Origin: Emiliania huxleyi CCMP1516
Taxonomy: Eukaryota; Haptophyta; Isochrysidales; Noelaerhabdaceae
Assembly (NCBI RefSeq): GCF_000372725.1
Contig: NW_005198966.1
Span: 1,489,507-1,553,506 of the forward strand
DNA: 64,000 bases
Direction: 5' to 3'
The notes under the pieces are model-generated. The model ran no database searches. It was not told where the DNA came from and was given only the letters and a program-made list of their open reading frames with translations. Positions within the stretch are counted from its first letter, which is position 1, and each line of letters opens with the position of its first letter. Of the stretch, positions 1-10,583 are shown one piece after another. The translations under genes were made by a program, and so were the position numbers.

Positions 1-712
1 ACTCGGCGGGGTCGCGGCTGCCTCTGGAAGGCACCGAAGAGGTACGAAATGGCGCAAATGACCACAATCAAGATTGTGTAACGCGAGCTGTGCCACAGTG
101 AAATGGAACTAGCCACTCTCTCTCTCTCCACACGCACACACTTTTTTGCGCAATGACAAGTCCGGCATCCGCACCGGCACACATGTGCATGCACATGCAC
201 ATGCACATGCACATGCACATGTGCATGCAACATGCACATGGCCATGTGCATGCACGGCGGCTTATTTTTTTACGGGAGCGGACGACACTCTGGGGGAGAG
301 GAGATCGAGAGAGATACACACACACACCCTGGAGTGTGGAGAGATATCGGTCGGAGACACGGCACACTTCGTTGCGAGGTACAGGTTTCGGATATTGTAT
401 CCGATATTCTTATTTCATTTTCGGTACGCACCGGCACATCACACCGGTCCAAACCGCGCGCCTCTCGACCTCCACACGCCACAAATCGATATCCAGCTTC
501 CAACTTCTTCGTTTCCTCCAATCCTCGCCGTTCTGACACATGGACATGCCTGTTGCAGCGCGCACACATCACCTGGCGTGCACGCACCCCCCACTCAACA
601 TCCCTAGGCCTTGCCTTTTGGTGCGACGGCGCCGGCCCTCACCCTCCGACCTTCCGGCCTCACGCGCGAGACGGGCACCCGGCGCGTCCCACGCCCCATG
701 ACGTTTGCGAGC
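1..712. other. Intergenic stretch with microsatellite
   Basis: No convincing gene seen. It holds a CATGCA-type microsatellite at about 180-252 and short CA/GA-rich tracts near 120-140 and 312-330. Open frames across the microsatellite encode only His/Ala or Met/Cys/His repeats and are treated as spurious. Confidence 0.6.
181..252. repeat. (CATGCA)n microsatellite
   Basis: Tandem catgcacatgcacatg units read directly. A second tract of the same composition occurs at about 49690-49805. Confidence 0.9.
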
Positions 713-2017
713 TCACATGACTGCACAGCCGTCGCCCTTCTTGTACGCCTTGACGAGCTTGCGGCCGTCGACCCACGGCACCTTGCGCGAGCGCAGCGGG
801 TCCCACACCTTTGGGCAGCGGTGGCGGTGGCGGTGAGCGGGGCAGCGGCGGCTTCAGAGGCGGGCTGGGTGGCAACGGCGAGGGTGGCGGCGGCGGCATG
901 CAGCGGACGGGAGAGGTGAGGGTGGCGGCGGGCTCGGAGGCGGGCTGGGTGGCGGGTGCGCGGACGCACCTTTGGCAGCGAGGCTTGCACCGCCTCGAGG
1001 CCCTTGAGGAAGCCCTCCCAGTCGAGCTGCGGGTTGGGGAGGTCCTCCGCCTGTTCACAGCCGCAGCCCGTGAACAGCGCCTCGCTTCACTCCCGCTGCT
1101 CCTCCTGCGGGCCCCTCCGCCTTTGGGCCGAGGATGAGCTCCACCAGGCTCGCCATCTCGGGGATGGAGAGCTTCTTCTCGTCGAGCACGTCGAACACCT
1201 TCGCGTCGCAGCCCCACTCGCGGAGCCGGTGCAGCGCCGCAGAGTAGGTCAGCCAGCCGTTGTTCTCGCCAACCTCGGCCGCCTCGCCCATCAAGTCGTC
1301 CAGCACGTCCATGTCGAGCTCGAGGTCCTCGTCGACGGCGTTCCAGTACCGCACAACGTCCTCCGAGTCGGTGCAGAGCCGCACCACCACCCAGCACGGG
1401 AGAGACTGCAGCGGCCGCATCGCCACCTCAATGTCGCCGTCCGTCGCCGCGCCGTCCGACGCTATCACGACGACGACGCGCTGCCCGTTGGCGCGGAGCA
1501 CGTCCGCCTGGGCCTGGATGCGAGCCGTCGCCTGCCGAATTTGCTCGCACAGCGGCGTGCGGCCGGTGGGTCCGCTTTTGATCAGCTTCTTGACGGCGTC
1601 CACCTCCGCCGCCGCGTCGCCGCCCATGCCGACGCTCAGCACCTGCGGCGAGCCGCCGCCGGGCGGGTTGAGCAGCCGCAGCTCGGTCGGCGCGCCCAGG
1701 TTGGCCGCCAGCGTGGCGTGCCAGATTAGAGAATCGCCCAGCTCGTCCCAGCGGCTGGCGTCCACCACGCCCTCGCGCCCGCCGGGTCCGCGCATGATGC
1801 GCTTGCCGTCCGTGGTCTGCATCGAGCCGGAGTTGTCGATGATCCAGATTCGCAGTGGGAACGACTCGTTGGAGCGGAGGAACGAGGCGTTGATGCCTGG
1901 CGGCATGCCGAGGTTGCGCAGGAAACCCTCTGAGGTCTGACGCTGCACTCGTGGCGCCGCCTGGCCACCCGCGACGTCGCCGACGGGGATGCCCTCGGCC
2001 ACTGGAGGGTATGACAT
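713..2017 (-). CDS. VWA-domain protein with C-terminal CaaX box
   Basis: The start ATG is at 2017..2015. Exon 1 encodes a von Willebrand factor A fold with a MIDAS-type DNSGS motif at residues 61-65, a TGRTPL stretch and a strand reading VVVVIASDGAATDGDI, typical of a metal-dependent VWA adhesion/scaffold domain. The frame then shifts by one base somewhere around 1075-1115 (unresolved small intron or indel). It continues as an exon ending ...LDWEGFLKGL...LPK at 970. An intron of 161 bp (809-969, GT donor) follows. The last exon (808..713) ends in GDGCAVM and a TGA. CAVM fits a CaaX prenylation signal, with Met at X favouring farnesyl, so the protein may be membrane-tethered. The intron is flanked by a direct repeat, CTGCC(C)AAAGGTG. 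No named orthologue is recognised. Exon 3 and the VWA fold are secure; the exon 1/2 junction is not. Confidence 0.75.
809..969 (-). other. Intron flanked by direct repeat
   Basis: On the minus strand the exon ends CTGCCAAAG before donor GTGCGT, and the acceptor reads CTGCCCAAAG before GTGTGG. The two splice sites therefore lie inside copies of the same ~12-bp sequence. The joined frame continues in phase to the CAVM stop. Confidence 0.7.
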
Positions 2018-3653
2018 CTCGCCACGCGCCTCGTCGCGCTTTCGGCCGTGTCCGTTCGCGCTGGAAGAGAAGAAAAAAAACGACCAGAGAGGAGAAACTC
2101 CTTCATGGCTTGCTTGTTTTCTTTCTCTATTTCAGCAAACCACTTTTCTCAAACCTATGTTGCCGGGTCGACCGCGCCCGAGTCAACGGTAACGGTGGTG
2201 ACCCGATTGTGGACCCAACAATGGCCTTGCCGGCACCTTGAGAGAGAGAGATAGATCTCTTGCACCTTGAACAAAACAAATCTCTCTCTCTGCACCTTGT
2301 CGCTGACTCCAAATAAAGCGCTCGGCGCCATCCTACGGCGAGCGTTTCATACCTTGGCCTGTCCGAGGGTTTCCGGCAACCCAGAGGGAAACCAGAGGGT
2401 CCCCAGCACTTTGCGTTTCCGGAAGTTTCCAGGGAAACCAGAGGGTGTTTGGTGCTCCATTCTGTTTCTCTCGAGTTTCCCTCGGGAAACTCGCGAGTTT
2501 CCCTGAGTCTGAGAGCTGGTCTGGGGCAAAATCTGGGGCAAAATTGAGGAAATCGGCACGATACCCAGGTATTTTCCAGGTATACCGGGGTTTTCCAGGT
2601 ATACCCGCAAAATACCCGGTATTTTGCCGATTTTGGCCCCAAAACAGCCTCAGACACGGCTCAGAGCCCCCCCAAAATGACGAATTCCACGGAGTTTCCC
2701 CGGGGTTTCCCGAGGAAACTAGAGGGTGTTGTAGGGAAACGAGCAGGAAACACGGAAAGGAAACCAGGTAGGGTGCGAGAGGAAACCCTCGGACAGGCCA
2801 ATTCATACCGTCGGCACAGATCGCGTGCCCGATATCTTCCTCGGCACAGATCGCGTTGGCGGAGGACAAGCTCCATTATGCGCACGTGGAGCGGAGCTGT
2901 CGAATGTGCTTTCTCGTCGCGGCCTTGACCCATTTGTTCAGCAGAGAAAAGGGCGCAACAGATGTGCGGTTGATGACTGCACTCCAAGTGCTCCAAGTAC
3001 AGCCTCGGCAATCGTCGAGCTCTTGTGCAGCTGGGGAACGGCAGCGGCGCGTCACTGCCTGGATGGGCGTCTGGAGGCGACCGCGATGCTGTTATGCTCG
3101 GCCTTTTCAATCTCTTCGACACTCCTTTAGCCGGTCCGACAGCCCTCGACGTGTTTAGCGACGACGATGTCGACGCGTAGCCCTGATTTTCTTTGGCGTC
3201 GCGCACCGCTCATGGCTGCGCTTCCGGTAGGGCGCTTCTGCATCACCCAGTGCGTTGCGGCTGTGCGAGCACTGGGTTTCGGCTCGGTCCACTGCATCGG
3301 ACACGCCGTCACCCTCTTGCACGACCTAGACGGCGCCGCAGCCAACCGTGCAGCGAGTCGGACAGACCCCGCTAATCCGCCTCCAGGGTTAACTGGATTC
3401 GGCACACGCCTCCCTTCGGGGTAAATCCTTCTTTTTGTGGGAGTTTTTGCCCTGCAAAAATTCTTTTGCTTAGGCGGCTCCGGTGGTGTGCCGGTGATAG
3501 TACTAGCACGCGCCAGTTCGCACCTGTGTCGAGCCTGTGTGCTGTGAGAGAGGGTTCCTGAATTCTTTTTCTGTGTTCGCCAAGTGTGCCGTCCACAGCT
3601 GGGCACATACCCAACGCGGCCGAAGGAATCCACCTCGAGAACCTCGAGAGAAC
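2018..3653. other. Intergenic, repeat-bearing
   Basis: Contains a TIR element (2354-2800) and a fragment of the 'CTGCACTCCAAGTGCTCC' dispersed repeat near 2970-3000. Short AG-rich tracts occur near 2240-2290. No gene with recognisable domains was seen at 2810-3600. Confidence 0.5.
2354..2800. mobile_element. TIR element, copy 1 (447 bp, non-autonomous)
   Basis: Both ends carry the same terminal inverted repeat: TTGGCCTGTCCGAGGGTTTC at the left, and its exact complement at the right ending GGACAGGCCAA. The element is flanked by a perfect 8-bp duplication TTCATACC (2346-2353 and 2801-2808). The interior is full of short GGGAAACCAGAGGGT-type subrepeats and encodes no transposase. An 8-bp target duplication is usual for hAT-type elements, so this is a MITE-like non-autonomous element; superfamily is inferred. 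Copy 2 is at 24891-25331 and a fragment at 36604-36787. Confidence 0.9.
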
Positions 3654-5426
3654 ATGGGCGCCTCGCAAAGCCGCCCTGCTCCCGACGCTTGCACAGCTTC
3701 GCCCTTGACTCCTCCGCCGCCGCCTTTTCCGCCGCCGCCCTCGCCATCGCTCTTGGGTCTCCCGGCGGAGCTGCTCGTCTGCATCTGCACACGGCTCGAT
3801 ATCGAGGCGCTCTCGTCGCTCGCGTCGACGAGCCAGGAGCTTAGAGATACGATCCCGGACTCCCTGTGGCAGACACACCTCGACCGGCTGGCAAGGGCGG
3901 GTGGCGTGGCCGAGGAGGACGTCGCAGCCGCCGGCCGGCGCATCACCAACTCGATACAGCGGCAGGCGGCCATCCAGGCGGCCGCCGAGGCGGCGGAGGC
4001 GGCCGCCTTCAAATCTGCTCTCACCTCCCTCCTCGCCAGCTCGGACTCGTGCCGGCTGAGGGTCGGTCTCGTCCGGTCGATGGTCTGCAACCTCTGCCAG
4101 GCGAGTGACAGACGCGCCAGACACTGGTCGAGAGAGACTTGTGACGCAAGACGCCAGAGACTGCTGGTAGAGAGTGACGCACGCACCAGCTGCGCACGCA
4201 CACTTCACCCAGCGATGCGCCCCACGGCTGGTCGAGAAGAACGAGTGGCGGCAACTGTCCGCCCCCTCCTCGCCAGGCGATGCCGAGCGGCGCAATCTAC
4301 TTCACCTGCATCAAGCGAGGGGTGTGCCGGACGTGCGTACGCGCGAGGGTGTCGGCGGCGGACTCGTGGCGGTACCACCAGTCCCAGTTTGAGGCGAGAG
4401 CCGTGGCTCGACGCGACGAGGGGCGAGGCGCGCAGCTGCACGACCTCCTCTGCGAGCGGCTGCCTCCGTCTCTGCGCGGCGCCCTGCCGTCCCCGTCCTC
4501 GAGAGAGTCGAGGCACAGTCCATGACATGTCCGCGACACTTCGCGAAGGCGTCTCGCCGCGGCGCCTCTCCTCTCCTTCTTGCACGGCGGCTGGAGGGCC
4601 GCCCGCTGACCCCCCTCGACACCCCTCCCCAGGCTCGTCTTCTCGAGCGACTTGCACGGCGGGTCGCTGGCGACCATGCTGCGCCGCGCCGCCGCCAGCG
4701 GCACGGCCGCGAGCGCGCTGGTTGTCACTCTCCGCGAGAGCGAGGGCGAAGGCGAGGAGGAGGAGGGGAGCGGCGGCGCGGGCGGGGCGGGCGGCGGCGA
4801 GGAGGCGCCGCCGAGGAGCATCCTCTCGCCCCTCGCCCTCCGCGACATCAGCCGGCAGGCGCGCAGGCACGTCCCTGGCCGCCCTCCCCCCTTCACGATC
4901 GGCGCCTTCTGCCCGACTCCGTGGCCGCGCACGCCCAACCAGCGCAGCGCTAGCTTTGGCGACGCGTCTTCCTTCCTCTTCTCCCTCACGCCGCGCGCAC
5001 GGGTCTACCCCGCCGCCAGCCGGTCGGCGGGCTGCTTCCGCGTCAGCGGCGAGAGCGGCATCGGCATAGGCGGCGACGCCATTCTGAGAACAACAACAGG
5101 CTGATCGTCCAGCGTCGTCCATGGCACCTCCGGGACACGTCCCCATAGGCGGCGACGCGCTCCTCCCAGCAATCTCCGTCTCGACGGACCTCGCCACCGG
5201 CCGCTGCCTCTCCTGCCACACCTTTGGAGACCTCTCTGCGATGGCCCCCTCCACCGACGCTTTCTCGATCGGACTCGTCCAGCTCTGGGACTTGACGCCG
5301 CTGAGCGAGCACGAGGCCGGCGCGGGCGGCACGGCAGAGATCGAGCAGTCCTCCGTGCTGGCGGCCCGGCGGGCGGACGCGGTGATGCTGCCCTTCCGAA
5401 CGTCGGTGATGATGCGTGTAGAGTGA
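3654..5426 (+). CDS. F-box / TLD-domain protein with N-myristoylation-type start
   Basis: The ATG at 3654 gives MGASQSRP, which fits the MGxxxS N-myristoylation consensus. A proline-rich stretch follows, then an F-box-like helix set at residues 34-75 (LGLPAELLVCICTRLDIEAL). Exon 1 ends at 4100 before a GC donor. Exon 2 starts at 4277 (AMPSGAIYFTC) and continues through LHDLLCERLPPSLRG. A further intron of uncertain donor lies at about 4490-4632. Then comes a TLD domain: LVFSSDLHGGSL, TIGAFCPTPW, FGDASSFLFSL, and after a 79-bp GC-AG intron (5070-5148) GGDALLPAIS...CHTFGD...LVQLWDL, matching the usual TLD ending. TLD proteins are linked to oxidative-stress resistance and V-ATPase regulation; F-boxes recruit SCF ubiquitin ligase. 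A combined role is inferred. Stop TGA is at 5424-5426. Confidence 0.75.
4101..4276 (+). other. GC-AG intron flanked by GCCAGGCGA repeats
   Basis: The exon ends CTCTGCCAG with donor GCGAGT; the acceptor is TCGCCAG before GCGATG. GCCAGGCGA is present at both splice junctions. Confidence 0.65.
5070..5148 (+). other. 79-bp GC-AG intron flanked by 15-bp direct repeat
   Basis: CATAGGCGGCGACGC spans both the donor (5065-5079) and acceptor (5144-5158). Removing 5070-5148 restores one continuous TLD frame (GIGIGGDALLPAIS). The 3' part contains GGGACACGTCC, a core also seen in two introns of the GNAT gene at 40 kb. Confidence 0.8.
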
Positions 5427-6895
5427 GAAGCAGGGCGAGAGCGACATGCGTGCGTCAGCCGTCACTGCGTCAGGCTAGGCGTCAGGCACCATCGTGGTTG
5501 ATTTGTCCGATATTGATGACGTATTGGTCCGTCTTCAGCGTCTTGCATATGACAACGCCCTGGAACGACGTACTGTCAAATAAATAAATAAATAAAACGG
5601 ACACCTCTCTACTGTGAGATGGGTAAAAAGGAACAGGTCCCCGCCCTTGCGATCTTTGTGCAGGGTTCTTTGTGGGGTGTGGTCGGCGACTAGAGCTGGG
5701 GTCGTCCGGCCCCTCTGGGCCGGCGCGGGGGCCCCAGAGGGTGTCCATGCGGGGGGGAGATGGGGCCCCATGGCCCGCCGCAGGCGCCGATTTTTTCAGA
5801 TTTTTTTCTTTTTTCTGCAATTTTTTACCTGTTTCCATGGGAATTCGGCGGACTTGCGGCCATGCTATCACGCCTTGCGACAGCCTGTCGGCGCTGCTGA
5901 CCGTGCGATGATGCACAGTTGATCACCTGCATAGCTCGCGGCCTTAGTATCAAGCATTCAGTGACGACCTGATCGTACGGCCAGTAGGAAGGTGTCCTTC
6001 CATCGTGTGCACGCTTCTGGCGCAATGCGCGTCACAAACTGCCTCGGATTGGCTGCTGGCACTCTCGAGGCTATGCCTACACAGCCTCGCGCGCATGGGC
6101 AGTCAAGAGGGACCACGCATCTTCTCAGGACAGCGCCGGTGCCTTTCTCTTGGACCGGCAAACTTGGTGGTATCGTGTCACCAATGTGGGACCAGTGCGG
6201 CATCGCGCCATCGACAGCTCTGAACTGCGCCTCACCACTGACCGGGAAGGCCGCCAAGTGGGCCAGCACAGGTCGCACATTGTGGCAGCAGTCAGCAGTG
6301 CATGGCTGATAGCTAGAGCAGCAGCGTCAGGGTCGCAGGGTCGGATCGTGTCAAGCCTCTCGCCCGGCCGGCCGCGTGCAGACGTCGGCCTGTCTGCTGT
6401 CTGGAGTGATCTGTCGGCGCTCAGTACGACCGATCAGGTCGGAGTTTTCTGATGGTTGGAGGGTCTATCTGTATGTACTCCTCGAGATCTCTCCAAATCT
6501 GCCCTCTACTTAACCGTACTTAATCGGGAAGTCGGTGCTAGCTGAGACTAGCGGAGCCGGAGCCCCGTTTCCGCACTGCGGCGCGGCGCACGGTGCCTCC
6601 GGGGGGCCCCGCGCCGGCCCAGAGGTCCTCCCGAGATGGGGGACTAGCACTAGCCGTCTTCCACATGGTCCCTCGGGTCCCTGCTGCTCCTAATCTCTTC
6701 GTACATCCTACTGTCAGTGTGTTGTAACTTGTACGGACACAATATTATACTTAGAACTTATACATGTCGGAGTGGGTCTCGGGGTGCGCCGCACCCACAA
6801 AGCTCAAAGCAAAAGCGGCGCCGCGCGGGGAGAGTGAGGAGTCGCGTGACGGCGCGTGGACCCCTCTGATTGATGCTCTGTGTCCGGGCGCGTCT
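5427..6895. other. Intergenic, no gene recognised
   Basis: Holds an (AAAT)n tract near 5577-5597. About 5950-6450 is moderately GC-rich, where short open frames exist but none shows a recognisable domain. Open frames at 5482-5916 on both strands overlap a homopolymer-rich T tract and are treated as chance. Confidence 0.45.
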
Positions 6896-7582
6896 CTATC
6901 GTCTCCATCCATCGCGCCCTTTTCCGCCGCCGCCTCCAGCTCCTCCGCTACTGCCACCGCCGCCTTCGCTTTCGCCTTCTCCCAATCTTCTGCAGGCACC
7001 TCCCCTGGTAGCAGTCGACAGGGTTCGAGACAGGTTGTACCGGCCGACAAAGGCTGCGACGGTGGCGGGTTCGTCCGGGTTGAGCGCAAAGAAGTTGTCA
7101 ACGTGCGATGGTCCAGCGCCGCAGGAGGCGCCGGAGCCGCCCGTCTTCTCCTCAGCGCCGTGCCGTAGCATATCGACGACTTGCTCGTGTCCCTTCGTGC
7201 TAGCGGCGACTAGCGCCGTGCGCCTGTCGCTCGCCTGATGGTCAATCTTCGCGCCGTGGCGCAGAAGAAGGTCGACCACTTCGACCGCGCCGTCCTCGGC
7301 GGCGAGCATGAGCAATGTCAAGCCGCTCACTGACCCTTCCTTGAACGTCGCGTTGACCTCCCCTCCTCCACCGAGCCACGCCAGCACGGCCGCCTCAAGA
7401 CTGCTCACTGTCCAGACGGTCTGTCCGTCCACGTCAGCAGGTGCGGGGACCCCGCTTCGCCTTTTGAGGCAGCGGTGCGATACGGCCCGACGCGCGCGCG
7501 CCGCCGCCGCCCGCAAGCTCGTGATCAGCGCCCGGCCGTTGACGCCCGTGTCCGCGCTAGTGGTCGTGAGGTCGGACGCCAT
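6896..7582 (-). CDS. Ankyrin-repeat protein
   Basis: Starts at ATG 7582..7580 (MASDLTTTSAD). The middle of the 228-residue product contains ankyrin repeats: a strong one reading GLTLLMLAAEDGAVEVVDLL, followed by LRHGAKIDHQASDRRTALVAASTKGHEQVVDMLRH (split here only by reading). This fold mediates protein-protein contacts. After ...NLSRTLSTATRG the frame becomes glycine-rich low complexity. A different frame from about 7020 down to 6754 reads PAEDWEKAKAKAAVAVAEEL, an acidic/basic helix that looks more natural. The true C-terminus may therefore lie in that frame through an unrecognised splice or a one-base indel. No orthologue is recognised; function is unknown beyond ankyrin binding. Confidence 0.65.
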   Translation of the reverse strand: MASDLTTTSADTGVNGRALITSLRAAAARARRAVSHRCLKRRSGVPAPADVDGQTVWTVSSLEAAVLAWLGGGGEVNATFKEGSVSGLTLLMLAAEDGAVEVVDLLLRHGAKIDHQASDRRTALVAASTKGHEQVVDMLRHGAEEKTGGSGASCGAGPSHVDNFFALNPDEPATVAAFVGRYNLSRTLSTATRGGACRRLGEGESEGGGGSSGGAGGGGGKGRDGWRR

Positions 7583-8916
7583 GTTTGCCCACTGATCATC
7601 TCAACTTCGGGGGGCAGCCGCCGAAACTTGACTTCGTTTTTTCGGTCGGGGCTGACCCTCGAAGACCCGTGTTTACTTTATGGCCCTTTCCCTGCGAACG
7701 CGCACCCCCCTAGGGGCTAGGGCTCTCTTGCCCGCAACCCGTCCCCGAGCATCTGGCTCGCTGGGTGCGCTTCTTAGCTCCCCGGCCCTGGCTGGATGTG
7801 AGGCTACCGACTGACTGACTGCACTCCAAGTGCTCCAAGTTTCGCCTCTGGGTGCACTTCTTAGCTCCCCGGCTCAGGGCGTGCGGTTAATAACTGCACT
7901 CCAAGTGCTCCAAGTTTTTCGGGAAATGCTAGGGGCGGGGGCCGGGGGGCTCACGCCCCTGGGGGGCCCGTTGGGCCCTCTGGTCTCCGGGGGGCAGCCC
8001 CTCCGGGGAGGCTTTCTCCCCGTGCCGGTTTCTCCCTAATCAACCCCGGGACCCCGGCAGCGCGAGCTGCCGGCCATATTGAGCGGTTCGTCCGCGTCGC
8101 GCACTCGTCCCAACCGGGCCGCAGAGCTCTCGGGCGCTCTCTCTCTTCTCTCTCGTCTGACCACTGACAGTGACACTGACTATACAAAGAGAGAGTGTGC
8201 AAAGCTCGCTTCCGAGCTCTCACGCCGCGCGTAGGGCCCTTAGGGGCCTAGAGAACACAAACCCCCTCTCTCTTTTCTCCCAGTAAGCTAAAAGTACGTA
8301 CAAAGACAAACAGGTACAAAAACGCGACAGAAGACGCAATGTCGAGCGCGGAACCCAGATAGAAGACCTTCGGTGCGCTGGGCCGGCCATTCGTCTCCGA
8401 TGGCACCCGAACGCCGATCCAGTGGCCAGCTACGCCGACAGCTCCAAAGAACTCGTCATTCTCGAACAGCGTCGCCAGGGCGGACTCCTCAGCCGTGGGT
8501 TTCAGCTGGACAACTGTAAAGAAAAGGTGAAGTCCTGCACGAGATTGCTCGGCCCGGAGAGCGCGTCAACCGCAAGTGCCCCCCGTGCGAGGGTCTCGCC
8601 AAGGAGTTCCTCCTCTGGTGATGTATATGGCCTCTCGTCAGTACCCTATCAGCGCCACTCCTCGCTGCTCGGTGCGCGGTTCTTCTTTCTTATCACCCTA
8701 CTGTGAACATCAACAGGGCTCGCACCTCAACCTCTCACAGACCAGCGCACAGCGCCATAGGACGTATTTTCTTCTCAATAACAAGGCTGTGAGAGTTCGT
8801 ACACCGAGCAGCTTACGTACCTACCTACCTAGCAGCTGGGAGCTCCGCAACTCGAGATCCCTCGAGAGTTCACGCGAAAAATTGCCCGCGGAGTAGGCTG
8901 GGGCTATACCAGACAG
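7583..8916. other. Intergenic, repeat-bearing
   Basis: Contains two adjacent partial copies of the dispersed 'GCTCCCCGG...CTGCACTCCAAGTGCTCC' repeat (about 7640-7915). A copy of a 'GGGCTCGCACCTCAACCTCT' repeat shared with 21290-21365 lies at about 8715-8800. No gene recognised. Confidence 0.5.
7640..7915 (+). repeat. Dispersed repeat R1 (two partial units)
   Basis: Shares long stretches with 18957-19190 and, inverted, with 60855-61130: GGGTGCGCTTCTTAGCTCCC, GAGACCCGTGTT, and the end GACTGCACTCCAAGTGCTCC. The GCACTCC...GTGCTCC module appears twice here, at about 7820 and 7893. No coding capacity or tRNA-type internal promoter was seen. Confidence 0.75.
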
Positions 8917-10583
8917 TCAGTCGCCCACACGGGACAGTCGAAAGAAGAATTCATAAAAGCGGACTCTCTCAAAGAAAGATGTCGACCGATATTGCTGAGG
9001 CGGATGCGCGGGGCCGCCAGCAGTGGTAGCGGCGTAGATGCCGCCCAGCGCCACAGGGGCTGCAACGGCTGCTCCAGCTGTCCCCGCATGGCCAGCTTCG
9101 TCATCTGGTAGAATCTCACTCGTTGATCCGCCGGGGAAGTTGGCCTTGATGACGTCGCCCTTGAGGACGGAGGGCCGATTCTCGGCGAGGCCGCGCACCT
9201 CGAGGGCGAACAGCCGGCCGCGCGGCGTGAGGACGGTCGCGTCGTCGGCGCGCAGGTCAAACTCCCGCAGGTCGTCGTTCAGCTGCATCTCCTCCACCCA
9301 CAGCAGCTCGTGGAACGCCTTCTTGTACGCCGCCAACGCCGCCGCCTCGCTCACGCCGCCCAGCAGCCGCTTCATCTGCTCGCAGGCCGCCTCGAGGGCC
9401 TCGCCGGCCTCGCCGCTGCCCACGGCCGCGCGGAGGCTTCCGGGGATCCTGTAGAGTGGTAGCTTCCCCGCCTGCGCCCGGCGCGTGTTGGCGGCCGCGC
9501 CGCCAAACGACGACGACCCCAGCGGCGGCGCCTCGACCACTTCAGTCTCTTTGGTCGGCGGCGGCGGGCGGCGCCTCGGGCGCCTCTGGTAGGGCCGGGT
9601 GGGCGCGAGGTCGGTGATCGCATCGGCGTCGCCGCAGCGCACCTCGAGGAAGCGGGCGATGCCAAAGTGGCCGAAGTTGAGGTTGAGCACGTTGTTGCAC
9701 ATGCCGGAGAGGATGGGGCGGCACGTGAGGGTGAGGGTCACCTTCCCCCCGGGCGTCAGAACGAGCGCGCCGTCCTCGCCTGTGAAGCTGCTCGAGAAGG
9801 GCCCCGGGCCGCGCTGCAGGAAGCTGGCGCCGGCCAGCTCGCGCATCTCGTCGCTCGCGTTCTCGACGACGAGCGTGCGCTGGACCGCGGCGCCGCGACG
9901 GACGATGAGCCCTCCCTCGAACACGTGGAGAGGCGTCACGCGGACGCCGAACTTGTCCTTCTCCATCACGTCGCGCTGCTCGACGACGCTCTCCGCGAGG
10001 GCCGCCATGGCGCCGATCGCGGCGAAGTAGACGCGCTGGCCGACAACGGCCTTGATGCGCACCACGCCGAGCCTCGCGCCCTGCGCCGCCGAGAAGCGCC
10101 ACAGGCGGAAGAGCACGGTCGCCGCCGCGCCGCGCCACTTGCGCCCGTCGGTGAGCTCGCGGGCCTTCCACGCGGCGTACTCGGCCTTGAAGGCGTCCTT
10201 CTTGGCGCAGCGGGCGCGCAGGGCGTCGTCCGCGCGCAGCTGCTGGCCGAAGGCAATGACGGTATGCTCCTCCGTCGCGGCGACCGGCGGGCCCTGCGAC
10301 GACGGCGAGGCAGGCTGCGGAGGGACAGCGGCCGGCGGTGACGGGGTGACGACGAGAGAAACGGTTTCCGCGCCGCCGGAGACGGCGCCCTCGTACAGGG
10401 TGAAGATGGCAGGATGCTGCTTGATCACCGACTTGAGCTTGCGCTGCAGGCCATGCGGCTTCGGCACCTTGCCCAGCGACGTCAACTGCACCTTGTCGCC
10501 GCCCTGTGTGTTCGAATGAAGTCGACGAGAAGGTTGACGTACTGCTGCAAAGGAAATCTCGGCGGCGGCGGGGGCGCGGGCAT
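8917..10583 (-). pseudogene. LOTUS + MOV10/Armitage-like N-terminal region, frameshifted and lacking the helicase
   Basis: From an ATG at 10583..10581 the frame reads a Pro-rich leader then LQQYVNLLVDFIR. One extra CA in a CACACA run (about 10505-10512) then shifts the frame. The next frame continues GGDKVQLTSLGKVPKPHGL and KLKSVIKQHPAIFTLYE, which together look like a LOTUS/OST-HTH RNA-binding fold. Further on are a beta-sandwich region (about residues 180-310) and the MOV10/SDE3/Armitage-type segment FHELLWVEEMQLNDDLREFD ... VRGLAENRPSVLKGDVI, which in that family lies just before the RNA helicase core. Here the sequence loses similarity after ANFPGG and stops at 8917; no Walker A or B motif follows. 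It is either a broken gene, an assembly frameshift plus unseen exons, or a truncated small-RNA-pathway protein. Family assignment is from motif memory only. Confidence 0.6.

Noticed and set aside
146..607. Frames encoding His/Ala or Met/His repeats over the CATGCA tract
   Set aside because: Microsatellite translation only.
5482..5916. Minus-strand 144-residue frame
   Set aside because: Includes translation of A/T homopolymers, no domain, no conserved neighbour.
6150..6452. Plus-strand frame starting MDRQTWWYRVTNVG
   Set aside because: Briefly looked protein-like, but it is only 100 residues with no recognisable motif and no supporting splice sites.
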